Origin: Gammaproteobacteria bacterium
Lineage (GTDB): Bacteria > Pseudomonadota > Gammaproteobacteria > Steroidobacterales > GCA-2729495
NCBI GenBank assembly: GCA_028285245.1
Contig: JANQPY010000010.1
Coordinates: 1 to 64,000, forward strand
Direction of reading: 5' to 3'
Length of the DNA: 64,000 bases
The notes under the pieces were generated by a model. It was not told the origin of the DNA, searched no databases, and saw only the letters and a list, made by a program, of their open reading frames with translations. Position numbers and translations under genes: made by a program. Positions 1 through 8,895 of the stretch are shown here, piece after piece. Positions within the stretch are counted from its first letter, which is position 1, and the number at the start of each line of letters is the position of its first letter.

Positions 1-175
1 GGTGCTGTGACGCAGTTCACGCCACCTGCGTGTAGCGACTTTCAATCAATAGCTTGCGGGCGCCCCGCCCCTGTCAGCTTTTCCGACATCGGACTGGATG
101 AGGGTGCTGTCTTTGGAAAGCTGCTGCAGCCGCGCGCCTGGTCTCGGCCTCGTCTGAGGTTTTCTCCGAGGCCCG

Positions 176-394
176 CTAGGCGTTGAGGTCAGGTATAAGC
201 TGACTCTCCAGCCGATTAATCATGTCCTTGAGCTGCAGCTTCTTTTTCTTTAGCCGCCGGATACGCACCTGATCGACATGAGGACTGCCAGCCAGTTCGG
301 CGATCGCAACATCCAGGTCGCGATGCTCGATCCTGAGCTCCTTGAGCCGGCTGAACTTTCCGAAGGTATCGACTTCGACGTTGTCACTCATCAT
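176..394 (-). CDS. YdcH/SlyX-like DUF465 small coiled-coil protein
   Basis: The product has 72 residues and matches the DUF465 (YdcH) family in size and pattern: an N-terminal amphipathic helix with RLKELRIEHRDLD, a short turn around residues 36-40, then a second helix with a lysine run (RRLKKKKLQLKDMI). The family forms short antiparallel coiled coils and has no agreed function. Two ATG codons in tandem open the frame, with an AGGT-type ribosome site just upstream. It is the last gene before the left edge on the minus strand and lies downstream of cysQ in the same direction with a gap of about 190 bases. Family assignment is by pattern; function is unknown. Confidence 0.8.
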   Translation of the reverse strand: MMSDNVEVDTFGKFSRLKELRIEHRDLDVAIAELAGSPHVDQVRIRRLKKKKLQLKDMINRLESQLIPDLNA

Positions 395-581
395 CGTGAC
401 CTTTCCCGCCGGCGCTCCGGCGTCATCTGGCCTCTTATCGTTCTGGTCTGGCCAGCATTTGACGCCAATAACCGGCGCCGGGACTCACTAGTCTAGCAAG
501 GTTCATTCTCAGGAACCTCTAAATTCATCGTTCGCGTGGCTGGCGACAGTGCACGTGAATCCGTGCGCCAGTGGGAAGCCG

Positions 582-1397
582 TCAGGCACTTCCCAGGTAG
601 CCAAGCCAGTCTTCGGCCGGGTTGCCCGAGACAATGAAATGCGGATTCAGGACCGATTCCTGCGTATTGCAACGCAACGGCTTGCCGTCGGTATCGATCA
701 CGATCCCACCGGCGCATTCCACGATGGCCTGTGCAGCCGCGGTATCCCACTCCGAGGTCGGACCCAGTCGCGGATAAACATCCGCCAGTCCGCTCGCCAC
801 CAGGCACAGTTTCAGCGAGCTGCCCATGGGCACCATCTCCCAGGCGCCGTGGCGGGTTTCAAGGTGCCGCAGAAATTCTTCCAGCGATGCGCCTCGATGC
901 GAGCGGCTGCCGACCACGCGTACCGGGCTTGCTGCCGGACCGCTCACGGCAATTGCCTGAGTTTCACCACCGGCCGCGCGCCATGCGCCGCAGTCTTCGG
1001 CCGCAAAATAGTCTTCATCGCGTACGGGCACATGGACCACGCCGAGCACGGGTTTGTGGCCGCGCACCAGCGCAATATTGACCGTGAACTCGCCGTTGCG
1101 TTTAACAAACTCCTTCGTCCCATCGAGCGGATCTACCAGCCAGAACTCTTTCCATTCACGGCGCTCTGCAAACGGAATCGCGGCTGACTCTTCCGACCAG
1201 ACTGGGATATCCGGATCAAGCCGCTTGAGTTCGCGCACTATCAGCTCGTGAGCAGCGCGGTCAGCTTCGGTGAGCGGCGAGCTGTCTTCCTTGGTTTCAA
1301 CGGCAAACTCTCGGCCGTAAATTTCCAGAATGGCTTCGCCCGCGGATCTGGCGATGCTGACCACCGGCTGCAGCAGTTGTTGAAGATCATTCGGCAT
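582..1397 (-). CDS. cysQ: 3'(2'),5'-bisphosphate nucleotidase CysQ
   Basis: This 271-residue protein belongs to the inositol monophosphatase superfamily. It shows the metal-binding pair EE at residues 69-70 (VWSEES), the signature DPLDGT at 89-94 followed by KEFV, and the C-terminal WDTA at 217-220. KEF after DPLDGT is typical of CysQ rather than SuhB. CysQ hydrolyses 3'-phosphoadenosine 5'-phosphate (PAP) from sulfate assimilation to AMP and phosphate, at the inner face of the membrane. The frame extends 59 codons further upstream, but the ATG at 1397 aligns with family N-termini (MPNDLQQLL) and has a GGAG site, so I chose it. It is divergent from the HAD phosphatase gene at 1525. Confidence 0.93.
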   Translation of the reverse strand: MPNDLQQLLQPVVSIARSAGEAILEIYGREFAVETKEDSSPLTEADRAAHELIVRELKRLDPDIPVWSEESAAIPFAERREWKEFWLVDPLDGTKEFVKRNGEFTVNIALVRGHKPVLGVVHVPVRDEDYFAAEDCGAWRAAGGETQAIAVSGPAASPVRVVGSRSHRGASLEEFLRHLETRHGAWEMVPMGSSLKLCLVASGLADVYPRLGPTSEWDTAAAQAIVECAGGIVIDTDGKPLRCNTQESVLNPHFIVSGNPAEDWLGYLGSA

Positions 1398-1524
1398 GCA
1401 TACGCTCCACCCCGATGAGTCGGGCGGCGCAGTATAGGGGAGCTGTAGCCGGTGCCCAAGAGCATCGCCGCCGTGCCAGCGGGCCGGACTGACCCTGTTT
1501 GGCAGCCTGTTAGGCTTGCTCACC

Positions 1525-2193
1525 ATGGGTAATTGGCAAGACATCGACACCGTGCTGCTGGACATGGATGGCACAGTGCTCGATCTGGCCTACGACAATT
1601 ACTTTTGGCGCGAGCTGATTCCCCGCGTTGCAGCGCGCCGGCATGCCGAGAGTCTGGCTGAGGCGCGGGCGCGTATTTACGCGCTGTTCGATTCGCGACG
1701 CGGCTCGCTCGATTGGTATTGCCTGGATTTCTGGAGCCAGGCGCTGGACCTTGAGCTGCGCAGTCTCAAGGCTGCCTGCAGCCATCGGGTTGCGTACCTG
1801 CCTGGCGTCCGGCCATTCCTGGAGGCGGTCTGTGCCAGTCGCCGCCGGCTCATTCTCGTCACCAACGCGCATGGCGACACGCTTGAGATCAAGCGCGGGC
1901 TAACCGGGCTTGATCGCTATTTCGAGCAGCTCGTTTCGTCTCATCAACTGGGTTTTGCGAAGGAGCAGATGGAGTTCTGGCCGGCGCTGCAGGCTCAACT
2001 CGAATTCGACCCCGAGCGCACGGCGTTTATTGACGACAGTCTCCCGGTACTCAATGCGGCACGGCAGTTTGGGGTCGCAATGCCCGTCGCGATCCGCTGT
2101 CCGGACATGCGCCGGCCGGCTCAGGATACCGGCGACCATCAATCAATCGACGGGTTGTCTGATCTGGTCGCAATGGCCAGTCAGGCCGATTGA
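1525..2193 (+). CDS. yrfG: YrfG-like HAD-family nucleotidase
   Basis: The protein has 222 residues with all four haloacid-dehalogenase motifs: DMDGT at residues 13-17 (nucleophile D13, acid D15), LVTNA for motif II, the motif III lysine in GFAKEQM, and FIDDS for motif IV. The cap is inserted after motif I (C1 type). It resembles E. coli YrfG, a purine nucleotide 5'-phosphatase acting on GMP and IMP; the substrate here is inferred from family likeness only. A TTG three codons upstream is in frame, but the ATG at 1525 is the better start. In enterobacteria yrfG also lies near nudE and cysQ-type genes; here it faces cysQ across a 127-base gap. Confidence 0.82.
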   Translation: MGNWQDIDTVLLDMDGTVLDLAYDNYFWRELIPRVAARRHAESLAEARARIYALFDSRRGSLDWYCLDFWSQALDLELRSLKAACSHRVAYLPGVRPFLEAVCASRRRLILVTNAHGDTLEIKRGLTGLDRYFEQLVSSHQLGFAKEQMEFWPALQAQLEFDPERTAFIDDSLPVLNAARQFGVAMPVAIRCPDMRRPAQDTGDHQSIDGLSDLVAMASQAD

Positions 2194-2243
2194 ATTTGCG
2201 GCCTATGCCCGGCCTGACGGGTTGCTGGGGGCGAGTAGCAGCC

Positions 2244-3509
2244 CTAGTTTCGGCGCCGGCGCGGGCGGCGTTTCTTGCTGCCGCTCCGGTTGCTATGCGG
2301 CGGCCCGCCGGCGCGTTTCTTCGCTGGCAGCGGCGGTTCGATCACTGGCAGTTCATCGGGGTTGTAGGTCTCGCGCGGAATGCCATGGCCAATGTATTCC
2401 TCGATTTCCGGCAGCGTAAACGCGTAGGTCTCACAGGCGAGACTCACCGAATCGCCAGAGGCACCCGCGCGCGCTGTGCGTCCGATTCGATGCACGTAGT
2501 CTTCCATGTCCTGGGGCAGGTCGTAGTTCACGACATGCGAAACGTCAGGAACGTGCAGGCCACGCGACGCCACGTCGGTCGCCACCAGCACGGGTAGTTC
2601 ACCCGACTGGAAGTCCCGCAGCATGCGCAACCGCTTACGCTGCGGCACGTCTCCGGAAATGGCCTCTGCGCCAAAGCCATTCGCCTTCAGCAGTCGGGCC
2701 ACGAAATCCGCCTCGCGCTTCATGTTCACAAACACCATGGTGCGCGTGGCCTGCATGTCTCTGAGCAGCTGCACGAGCAGGCGCGGTTTGTCTGCATTGG
2801 CCGGGAAGTAGACGAGCTGAGTCACCCGGTCGACCGTCATTTTCTCCGGTTCAATCTGCACCAGCTCGGGGTCGTTCATGTGCTCGTAGGCAAGTTCGAG
2901 CACGCGCTGGCTTAAGGTGGCTGAGAACAAGAGGTTGAGTCGCTGGTCGGGCGGCGGCAGCCGGCGCAGCACGTAGCGAATGTCTTTGATAAAGCCGAGA
3001 TCAAACATTCGGTCGGCTTCATCCAGCACGACCACCTGGATCCCATTAAGCGTGTAGATGCCCTGCTTCAGATAGTCGATCAGACGGCCAGGCGTGCCGA
3101 TCAACACGTCAACGCCGGCGGCGAGCTCGTCGCGCTGCTTGTCATAATCGGCACCGCCGAATACGACCATGAGCTTCAGTCCGGTGCCGCTGCCCAGGAC
3201 CTTGGCGTCCTCATGTATTTGAATGGCAAGTTCTCGCGTGGGCGCCATCATCAGCGCCCGGGGCCGGCTGACCTGGCCGGCCGGCGGTGCTTCCCGATTG
3301 ATGAGGTGGTTAAAGGTCGCCAGCAGGAACGCTGCAGTTTTGCCGGTGCCCGTTTGGGCCTGGCCGGCAACATCGTGGCCGGCGAGCGCGCGCGGCAGCG
3401 ATGCGGCCTGGATGGGGGTGCACTCGGTAAAGCCTGCGGCAGTGACCCCCTCCAGCACCTCAGGTGGGAGGTTTAGATCTGCGAACAGGACGGGTGATTC
3501 ATCTGCCAT
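2244..3509 (-). CDS. rhlB: DEAD-box ATP-dependent RNA helicase RhlB
   Basis: A 421-residue DEAD-box helicase. The order is Q motif (TPIQAASLP), Walker A (AQTGTGKT), PTRELA, GTPGR, DEAD (VLDEADRMFD), SAT (FSATLS), then in the second RecA domain ATDVASRGLHVPDV and HRIGRTARAG. FDLGFIKDIR after DEAD and the divergent trxA-rho neighbour both point to RhlB, the degradosome helicase that helps RNase E and PNPase unwind RNA. The last 25 residues form a very basic tail (KKRRPRRRRN at the end), probably an RNA-binding extension. The rhlB | trxA-rho arrangement is conserved in E. coli. Confidence 0.93.
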   Translation of the reverse strand: MADESPVLFADLNLPPEVLEGVTAAGFTECTPIQAASLPRALAGHDVAGQAQTGTGKTAAFLLATFNHLINREAPPAGQVSRPRALMMAPTRELAIQIHEDAKVLGSGTGLKLMVVFGGADYDKQRDELAAGVDVLIGTPGRLIDYLKQGIYTLNGIQVVVLDEADRMFDLGFIKDIRYVLRRLPPPDQRLNLLFSATLSQRVLELAYEHMNDPELVQIEPEKMTVDRVTQLVYFPANADKPRLLVQLLRDMQATRTMVFVNMKREADFVARLLKANGFGAEAISGDVPQRKRLRMLRDFQSGELPVLVATDVASRGLHVPDVSHVVNYDLPQDMEDYVHRIGRTARAGASGDSVSLACETYAFTLPEIEEYIGHGIPRETYNPDELPVIEPPLPAKKRAGGPPHSNRSGSKKRRPRRRRN

Positions 3510-3812
3510 GGTGGCCAGGGCCCTTACTTTCCGGTGCTTTGGAACACTTGCAAAACGTCGCGGGACAGGTTCAAATTAGCCATGCTTTCGACGCGGGACT
3601 GGATCGCCCGCCTCCAAACCAACCCCAAACGCTACCAAAGATCGTTCGAAGGAACCTTCGAAAGCGCTTCTGAATTACTACCTATTTTCTCGGCCTAATC
3701 CCGCCGGCGAGTCCCCGGAGAACCGGGACGATCATGACACCAGAGGCCGTTGCTTCGCTAACCAGCGACGCGCCCGAACCTTACCACCATCTCCGATCTG
3801 AATGGATAAAAC
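3510..3812. promoter_or_regulatory. Divergent rhlB / trxA-rho control region
   Basis: This 303-base gap separates two divergently transcribed RNA-metabolism loci, so it must hold both promoters and probably the rho leader. I see no tRNA-like or protein-coding sequence. The only striking element is a perfect 18-base palindrome at 3645-3662, listed separately. In E. coli the rho leader takes part in Rho autoregulation; nothing in the sequence here proves the same. Confidence 0.5.
3645..3662. repeat. Perfect 18-base palindrome (8+2+8) upstream of trxA
   Basis: TTCGAAGG at 3645-3652 and its exact complement CCTTCGAA at 3655-3662 are separated by AA. The element is about 150 bases upstream of trxA and about 135 bases upstream of rhlB on the other side. 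Such a tight, symmetric site is more like a dimeric repressor operator than an RNA hairpin, because the 2-base spacer is too short for a good loop. No U-run follows, so it is not a terminator. Confidence 0.6.
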
Positions 3813-4133
3813 ATGAGCATAGTCCAAATCGACAACGACAATTTCGACACGGAAGTACTGCAGGCCGATAAGCCTGTGCTGGTGGATTTCTGGGCCGAAT
3901 GGTGCGGTCCCTGTAAGGCCATCGCGCCGATTCTTGAGGAGATCGCCACCGAGTACGAGGACAAGCTGCAGATCGCCAAGCTGAATGTCGATGAGGCCCA
4001 GGCGATCGCCATGAAGTACGGCATACGCAGCATCCCGACGCTAATGATGTTCAAGGGCGGCGATGTGCAGGCTCAGCACGTCGGTTTGCTCTCCAAGTCG
4101 CAACTGACTCAGCTGCTGGATGAGAAATTATGA
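3813..4133 (+). CDS. trxA: Thioredoxin TrxA
   Basis: The 106-residue protein is the size of classical thioredoxin 1. The redox centre WCGPC spans residues 30-34 within [10 protein letters not shown], and the cis-proline loop is present as RSIPTLMMF. It is a cytoplasmic disulfide reductase that feeds ribonucleotide reductase, PAPS reductase and others. Its last codons overlap the rho start in an ATGA arrangement (trxA stop at 4131-4133, rho ATG at 4130), so translation of the two is likely coupled. Confidence 0.97.
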   Translation: MSIVQIDNDNFDTEVLQADKPVLVDFWAEWCGPCKAIAPILEEIATEYEDKLQIAKLNVDEAQAIAMKYGIRSIPTLMMFKGGDVQAQHVGLLSKSQLTQLLDEKL

Positions 4134-5572
4134 GGGGATACCTGGGGAACTCGGCCCGTGGCCGATCGGGCGGTGGCAACAAGTCTGCGTCGCGGGGTGC
4201 GGGCAATTCCAAGAAGAAGGCGCGCCGGGGCAGACGTCAGGATCATGATGAGGTCGCAACCTTTACGGCTGACGACATCGTCTCAAAAGAAGAGATCGAA
4301 GCCGGCGAGAACCTGCTGCGCCTGAACGAGCTCAAGAACCAGCCGGTGTCGGAGCTGGTCACGCTGGCAGAGTCGATGGGGCTGGAGAATATGCCCCGCT
4401 CGCGCAAGCAGGATGTGATCTTCGCTGTGCTCAAGGCACACGCCAAGAATGGTGAAGACATATACGGCGATGGCGTGCTGGAAATTCTGCAGGATGGCTT
4501 CGGTTTTCTGCGGTCCGCTGACGGCTCTTATCTTGCTGGCCCAGACGACATTTACGTCTCGCCGAGCCAGATCAGACGCTTCAATCTGCGCACCGGTGAC
4601 TCCGTTGCCGGGCTGATTCGTCCGCCCAAAGACGGTGAGCGCTACTTCGCGCTGCTCAAGGTCAGCGAGATCAATCTTGATGCGCCGGACAACATGCGCA
4701 GCAAGGTGTTGTTCGAGAACCTTACCCCGCTGTTTCCCAAAGAGCGCCTTAAGCTCGAGCAGGGCAACGGCAGCACGGAGGATCTGACGGCGCGGATAAT
4801 CGACCTGGTAGCGCCGATTGGTAAGGGCCAGCGTGGCCTGATCGTGTCACCGCCCAAGGCCGGCAAGACCATGCTGCTGCAGAACATTGCGCTGTCGATC
4901 ATGGCCAACCAGCCGGAGTGCTTCCTCATCGTGCTGCTGATTGACGAGCGGCCGGAGGAAGTCACGGAGATGCAGCGCACAGTGCGCGGTGAAGTGGTCT
5001 CCAGTACGTTCGACGAGCCCGCCAGCCGGCATGTGCAGGTGGCCGAGATGGTCATCGAGAAAGCCAAGCGCCTCGCCGAGCACAAGCAGGACGTAGTGAT
5101 TCTGCTGGATTCCATCACCCGCCTGGCGCGCGCCTACAACACCGTTGTGCCCTCGTCAGGCAAAGTGCTTACCGGTGGCGTAGATGCCAACGCGCTGCAT
5201 CGGCCCAAGCGTTTCTTCGGCGCTGCGCGCAACATCGAAGAGGGTGGCAGCCTGACCATCCTGGCAACCGCGCTCGTTGACACAGGCTCCAAGATGGACG
5301 ACGTAATCTACGAGGAGTTCAAGGGCACCGGCAACATGGAAATTCATCTGGATCGCCGTGTTGCAGAAAAGCGCGTCTTCCCTGCCATCAACATCAACCG
5401 CTCCGGCACGCGGCGTGAAGAGCTGCTAACGGCTCCGGATGAGCTACAGAAGATGTGGGTGCTGCGCAAAGTGTTGCACCCGATGGATGAGCTGGCGGCG
5501 GTGGAGTTCTTGCTGGGCAAGATGCAAGACACTAAGACTAATTCGCAATTCTTCGACTCCATGAAGCGCTGA
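4130..5572 (+). CDS. rho: Transcription termination factor Rho, N-terminally extended
   Basis: The 480-residue protein contains complete Rho: the Rho N-terminal helical domain ([11 protein letters not shown] from about residue 66), the cold-shock-like RNA-binding fold ([10 protein letters not shown]), Walker A (PPKAGKTM), Walker B ([16 protein letters not shown]) and the R-loop region ([11 protein letters not shown]). E. coli Rho has 419 residues; here about 64 extra residues precede the usual start. They are rich in G, S, R and K at first and acidic later (EEIEAGENL). No alternative start codon lies near the E. coli start, and the overlap with trxA fixes the ATG at 4130, so the extension looks real. 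Some other proteobacterial Rho proteins carry similar basic extensions. Confidence 0.96.
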   Translation: MRGYLGNSARGRSGGGNKSASRGAGNSKKKARRGRRQDHDEVATFTADDIVSKEEIEAGENLLRLNELKNQPVSELVTLAESMGLENMPRSRKQDVIFAVLKAHAKNGEDIYGDGVLEILQDGFGFLRSADGSYLAGPDDIYVSPSQIRRFNLRTGDSVAGLIRPPKDGERYFALLKVSEINLDAPDNMRSKVLFENLTPLFPKERLKLEQGNGSTEDLTARIIDLVAPIGKGQRGLIVSPPKAGKTMLLQNIALSIMANQPECFLIVLLIDERPEEVTEMQRTVRGEVVSSTFDEPASRHVQVAEMVIEKAKRLAEHKQDVVILLDSITRLARAYNTVVPSSGKVLTGGVDANALHRPKRFFGAARNIEEGGSLTILATALVDTGSKMDDVIYEEFKGTGNMEIHLDRRVAEKRVFPAININRSGTRREELLTAPDELQKMWVLRKVLHPMDELAAVEFLLGKMQDTKTNSQFFDSMKR

Positions 5573-5644
5573 TCTGAGGACCTTTCAGCCGGCACATTGC
5601 TTCGTTGAAAGCCACCTCGCGATGCTCATGTACTACTTGTACAT

Positions 5645-5714
5645 TCCGCTCGCTCGGCGGCTTTCGCCTCACACTGCACTCGGCTGAGAGCCCCTCAGCA
5701 CTTCAAGCTGACAA
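5645..5714. repeat. Post-rho direct repeat, copy 1
   Basis: This 70-base unit recurs at 5773-5844 with about five substitutions and two single-base gaps. The shared core CACACTGCACTCGGCTGAGA is identical in both copies. Each copy contains a hairpin, GCTGAG then a 5-base loop then CTCAGC. In copy 1 a second small hairpin, GGCG / CGCC, lies near the left end. Confidence 0.85.
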
Positions 5715-5772
5715 TATCCGCCTCGTCGTGAATGCGCTCAGCCACGCTCAGTGGCCTTACAAAGCCTTTCCG

Positions 5773-5844
5773 TCCGCTCGCTCGGCGCCTTTTTCACCTC
5801 ACACTGCACTCGGCTGAGAGCCGCTCAGCACTTTAAGCTGGCAA
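5773..5844. repeat. Post-rho direct repeat, copy 2
   Basis: This is the second copy of the unit at 5645-5714, offset by 128 bases. The GCTGAG/CTCAGC stem is conserved although the loop differs (AGCCC against AGCCG). The GGCG/CGCC stem of copy 1 is broken here by substitutions, so only one hairpin is held in common. Confidence 0.85.
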
Positions 5845-5882
5845 GGCCCGCCCAGTCTCGAGCGCGATCAGTGGTTACGCTT

Positions 5883-5900
5883 TTGGGGTCTGACCCACAA
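5883..5900. repeat. REP-like GGGGTCTGACCC fragment
   Basis: TTGGGGTCTGACCCACAA is nearly self-complementary and resembles the short palindromes built on GGGGTC-GACCCC that are scattered between genes in many proteobacteria and are associated with RAYT/IS200-like transposases. A degenerate relative lies at 7223-7259 on the other side of purD. No transposase gene is nearby. Assignment is from motif memory only. Confidence 0.4.
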
Positions 5901-5914
5901 GCACACGGCGGCTG

Positions 5915-7201
5915 CTAGTTGAATTCGCGCTCGACGGCGCGATAGCCGATGTCTGTGCGGTGGTATTCGTCTTTCCAGGTGATCTGATCAACGAGCTCGT
6001 AAGCGCCGGCTTGCGCCTTGGCCGTGGTATCGCCCAGCGCTACTGCGCAGAGCACGCGGCCGCCGCTGGTGACGACTTTGTCATCGTCAAGCTTGGTACC
6101 GGCGTGAAAGACTTTGGCCGAGTCTGAGGATTCGGGAGGCAGCCCGGAAATGACATCGCCGCCTGAGTAACTGCCCGGGTAGCCGCCGGCGGCCATCACC
6201 ACGCCCAAGGCGATGCGCGGGTCCCATTGCGTCGTGCACTGGTGCAGCCCGCCATCGATCGCGGCTTCGACAAGCTCAGCCAGGTCTGACTGCAGGCGAA
6301 ACAGAATCGGCTGGGTTTCCGGATCACCAAACCGGCAGTTGAACTCCAGCACGCGCGGTTGCCCGGATGCATCGATCATTAGTCCCGCGTAGAGAAAGCC
6401 CGTATACGGCATGCCATCGGCGGCCATGGCGGCGACGGTTGGCTCCATGATTTCCCGCATCACACGGTCGATGAGTTCGGGCGTGAGCACCGGCGCCGGC
6501 GAATAGGCGCCCATGCCGCCGGTATTCGGACCGGTGTCGCCGTTGTCGCGGGCCTTGTGATCCTGCGATGTCGCTAGTGGCAGAACATTCTCGCCATCCA
6601 CCATGGCGATGAAGCTGGCTTCCTCCCCGGGAAGAAATTCTTCGATGACCACGCGGCTGCCCGCCTCGCCAAAGCGGTTGCCTTCCAGCATGTCAGCCAC
6701 GGCAGTTTCCGCGTCCGCGGCAGTCTCCGCGACGATCACGCCTTTACCGGCTGCCAGGCCATCAGCCTTGATGACTATCGGCGCGCCACGGTTGTGCAGA
6801 TAGGCGAGCGCGGCCGCGAGGTCGGTAAATGTCTCGGATTCGCCGGTGGGGATCTGATGCCGCTTCAGGAAGGCTTTGCAGAAGGCTTTTGAGCCTTCCA
6901 GCTGGGCGGCTTCAGCCGTCGGCCCAAAACAGCGCAGGCCTGCGGCGCGGAACTGATCGACGATGCCGGCTACCAGCGGCGCTTCGGGCCCCACGATGGT
7001 CAGGGCAACGGATTGATCTTTGGCCAGCGCGAGCAGGCCGTCGATATCGTTCGCGCTGATCTCGACGTTACGCACACCCGGCTCAGACGCGGTACCGGCA
7101 TTGCCGGGCGCCACGAGTACCTCATCTATAGAAGGGCTCTGGGCAAGTTTCCACGCCAGTGCGTGCTCGCGTCCGCCGCCGCCGACCACCAGCGCTTTCA
7201 C
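5915..7201 (-). CDS. purD: Phosphoribosylamine-glycine ligase PurD
   Basis: A 428-residue GAR synthetase (ATP-grasp). It shows the N-terminal [18 protein letters not shown], the ATP-grasp core [17 protein letters not shown], the [12 protein letters not shown] segment, the [21 protein letters not shown] signature, and [13 protein letters not shown] at the metal site. It joins glycine to 5-phosphoribosylamine in purine synthesis. The start codon is GTG at 7201. It is the last gene of the minus-strand run beginning at aroQ, and follows purH with a 113-base gap that contains a degenerate REP-like sequence. Confidence 0.97.
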   Translation of the reverse strand: MKALVVGGGGREHALAWKLAQSPSIDEVLVAPGNAGTASEPGVRNVEISANDIDGLLALAKDQSVALTIVGPEAPLVAGIVDQFRAAGLRCFGPTAEAAQLEGSKAFCKAFLKRHQIPTGESETFTDLAAALAYLHNRGAPIVIKADGLAAGKGVIVAETAADAETAVADMLEGNRFGEAGSRVVIEEFLPGEEASFIAMVDGENVLPLATSQDHKARDNGDTGPNTGGMGAYSPAPVLTPELIDRVMREIMEPTVAAMAADGMPYTGFLYAGLMIDASGQPRVLEFNCRFGDPETQPILFRLQSDLAELVEAAIDGGLHQCTTQWDPRIALGVVMAAGGYPGSYSGGDVISGLPPESSDSAKVFHAGTKLDDDKVVTSGGRVLCAVALGDTTAKAQAGAYELVDQITWKDEYHRTDIGYRAVEREFN

Positions 7202-7222
7202 CGTGGATACCGTCGCCTGGAT

Positions 7223-7259
7223 TTGAGGTCAGGCCCCACTAGTCGGCGTCTGACTCCAA
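7223..7259. repeat. Degenerate REP-like inverted repeat between purH and purD
   Basis: The left arm (7223-7235, beginning TTGAGGTCAGGCC) and right arm (7245-7259, GGCGTCTGACTCCAA) are imperfect complements around an ACTAGTC-like centre. The arms are decayed versions of the GGGGTCAGACCCC palindrome type. It may be an old REP insertion that separates purD from purH. No mobile gene is beside it. Confidence 0.4.
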
Positions 7260-7314
7260 AGTGGTCGCACCTAACCCGCACATCAGTCGGTCTGGTCAGC
7301 GCGTGCACGGTCAA

Positions 7315-8868
7315 TCAGTGCCGGAAATGGCGCATGGCGGTGAACAGCATCGCCATGCCGTGCTCGTTGGCAGCGTCGATCACCTCGTCATCGCGCATCG
7401 AGCCGCCCGGCTGGATGACCACGCCAATGCCATGCTCGGCGGCGCTGTCGATGCCATCCCGGAACGGGAAGAAAGCGTCGGACGCCATCGCGGCGCCGGT
7501 CAGCGACAGGCCAGCTTCTTCCGCCTTTAGCGCCGCGATCCTCGCGCTCACGACCCGGCTCATTTGCCCGGCGCCGATGCCCAGTGTGGCGCCGTTGGCG
7601 CAGTAAACGATGGCGTTCGATTTCACGAAACGGGCCACCTGCCAGGCGAGCAGCGCATTTTCTCGTTCCTCAGGCGTTGGCTCGCGCTTTGAGACCACCT
7701 TTAACGCGTTCTCATCCAGCGCCGCGACGTCCTTGTCTTGCACCAGGAGCCCCCCCTCAATGGGGTGCAGCCGCCACCCAGACTGCGTCGGTGACAGTGC
7801 GCCTGTTGCCAGCACACGGATGTTGGGTTTCTGCGCGAGCGCGGCCAGCGCGTCTGCCGTGAATTCAGGCGCGGCGATGACTTCAACAAACTGCCGCTCG
7901 CAAATGATCTTCGCCAGCGCTTCGCTGACCGAGGAGTTCAGAGCGATGATGCCGCCAAAAGCCGAGGTTGGATCCGTGGCGTAAGCTCGTTCGTAGGCCT
8001 GAATCAGGTTTCCATCATCGCTTAAGCCCACTCCGCATGGGTTGGCATGCTTCACAATCACGCAGCTACCGGGCGGCAGCGTTTTCACGCATTCGAGCGC
8101 GGCGTCGGCATCGGCAATGTTGTTATAAGAAAGTGCCTTGCCCTGGTGCTGTTTCGCGTGCACCAACCCTCCAGCAGAACCCGGCGACACATACGCGGCT
8201 GCCTGCTGGTGCGGATTCTCTCCGTAGCGAAGATCGGCAATCTTGCGCAGGCTCAACGGGAGCCGCGTGGGAAAGTTGGCCTCACTCTGTTCTGCTTGCA
8301 GGTAGCCCCAGATCGCTGCGTCGTAACTCGACGTATGCGCGAATGCCTTGGTAGCGAGGCGGCGCCGCGTGTTTTCCTGCAGGGCGCCGGACGTCTCTAG
8401 CTCACGCGCTACATCAGCATAGTCAGCGGGATCGACAACCACGCCGACGTGCGCGTGATTCTTCGCAGCGCCTCGCAACATGGCCGGACCACCGATATCG
8501 ATATTCTCAATGGCGTCTTCGCGGCTGCAGTCGGGTCTCGCCACGGTTTCTTCAAAGGGATAGAGATTGACCACCAGCAGATCAATGGCTTCGATGCCAT
8601 GCTCTGCCATCACGCCGTCGTCTGTGCCACGTCTTGCCAGCAAGCCTCCGTGCACGCGTGGATGGAGGGTCTTGATCCGGCCGCCCATAATTTCCGGGAA
8701 GTCGGTGACTGAGCTGACGTCGGTCACCGTGAGCCCGGCGTCGCGCAGGGTCCGGGCCGTGCCGCCGGTAGAAATCAGTTGGATGCCTTGTAGGGCAAGG
8801 GCTTGGGCGAATTCGACCAAGCCTGTCTTGTCGGAAACACTGAGCAGTGCCCGGGATACTTTGGCCAT
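7315..8868 (-). CDS. purH: Bifunctional AICAR transformylase / IMP cyclohydrolase PurH
   Basis: The 517-residue protein carries both domains of PurH. The N-terminal MGS-like IMP cyclohydrolase domain (about residues 1-145) starts with [16 protein letters not shown] and contains [13 protein letters not shown] and [16 protein letters not shown]. The C-terminal AICAR transformylase domain has [24 protein letters not shown] and [12 protein letters not shown]. It performs the last two steps of IMP synthesis. It lies 27 bases after fis and upstream of purD. The fis-purH adjacency suggests that purine synthesis is co-transcribed with this growth-phase regulator. Confidence 0.97.
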   Translation of the reverse strand: MAKVSRALLSVSDKTGLVEFAQALALQGIQLISTGGTARTLRDAGLTVTDVSSVTDFPEIMGGRIKTLHPRVHGGLLARRGTDDGVMAEHGIEAIDLLVVNLYPFEETVARPDCSREDAIENIDIGGPAMLRGAAKNHAHVGVVVDPADYADVARELETSGALQENTRRRLATKAFAHTSSYDAAIWGYLQAEQSEANFPTRLPLSLRKIADLRYGENPHQQAAAYVSPGSAGGLVHAKQHQGKALSYNNIADADAALECVKTLPPGSCVIVKHANPCGVGLSDDGNLIQAYERAYATDPTSAFGGIIALNSSVSEALAKIICERQFVEVIAAPEFTADALAALAQKPNIRVLATGALSPTQSGWRLHPIEGGLLVQDKDVAALDENALKVVSKREPTPEERENALLAWQVARFVKSNAIVYCANGATLGIGAGQMSRVVSARIAALKAEEAGLSLTGAAMASDAFFPFRDGIDSAAEHGIGVVIQPGGSMRDDEVIDAANEHGMAMLFTAMRHFRH

Positions 8869-8895
8869 CTGGCGGCGTCCTGGAGCTGGTCGCTG

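Larger units (their letters stand above)
5573..5914. other. Convergent rho/purD gap with repeat pair and hairpins
   Basis: This 342-base stretch lies between the 3' ends of rho and purD. I find no credible gene in it. It holds a hairpin at 5628-5644 (ATGTAC, 5-base loop, GTACAT), two copies of a 70-base repeat (5645-5714 and 5773-5844) and a REP-like fragment at 5883-5900. No classic GC stem with a U-run is present, so transcription from rho may end through Rho itself or through these hairpins. Confidence 0.6.

Noticed and set aside
146..173. Hairpin GGCCTCG/CGAGGCC near the left edge as a terminator
   Set aside because: The loop is 14 bases long and no U-run follows in the direction of the DUF465 gene.
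549..1187. Long plus-strand frame opposite cysQ
   Set aside because: It lies wholly within cysQ on the other strand and has no family pattern; it reflects GC-rich third positions.
5645..5844. Possible CRISPR-like array behind rho
   Set aside because: Only two long, imperfect repeat copies with internal hairpins and no cas genes.
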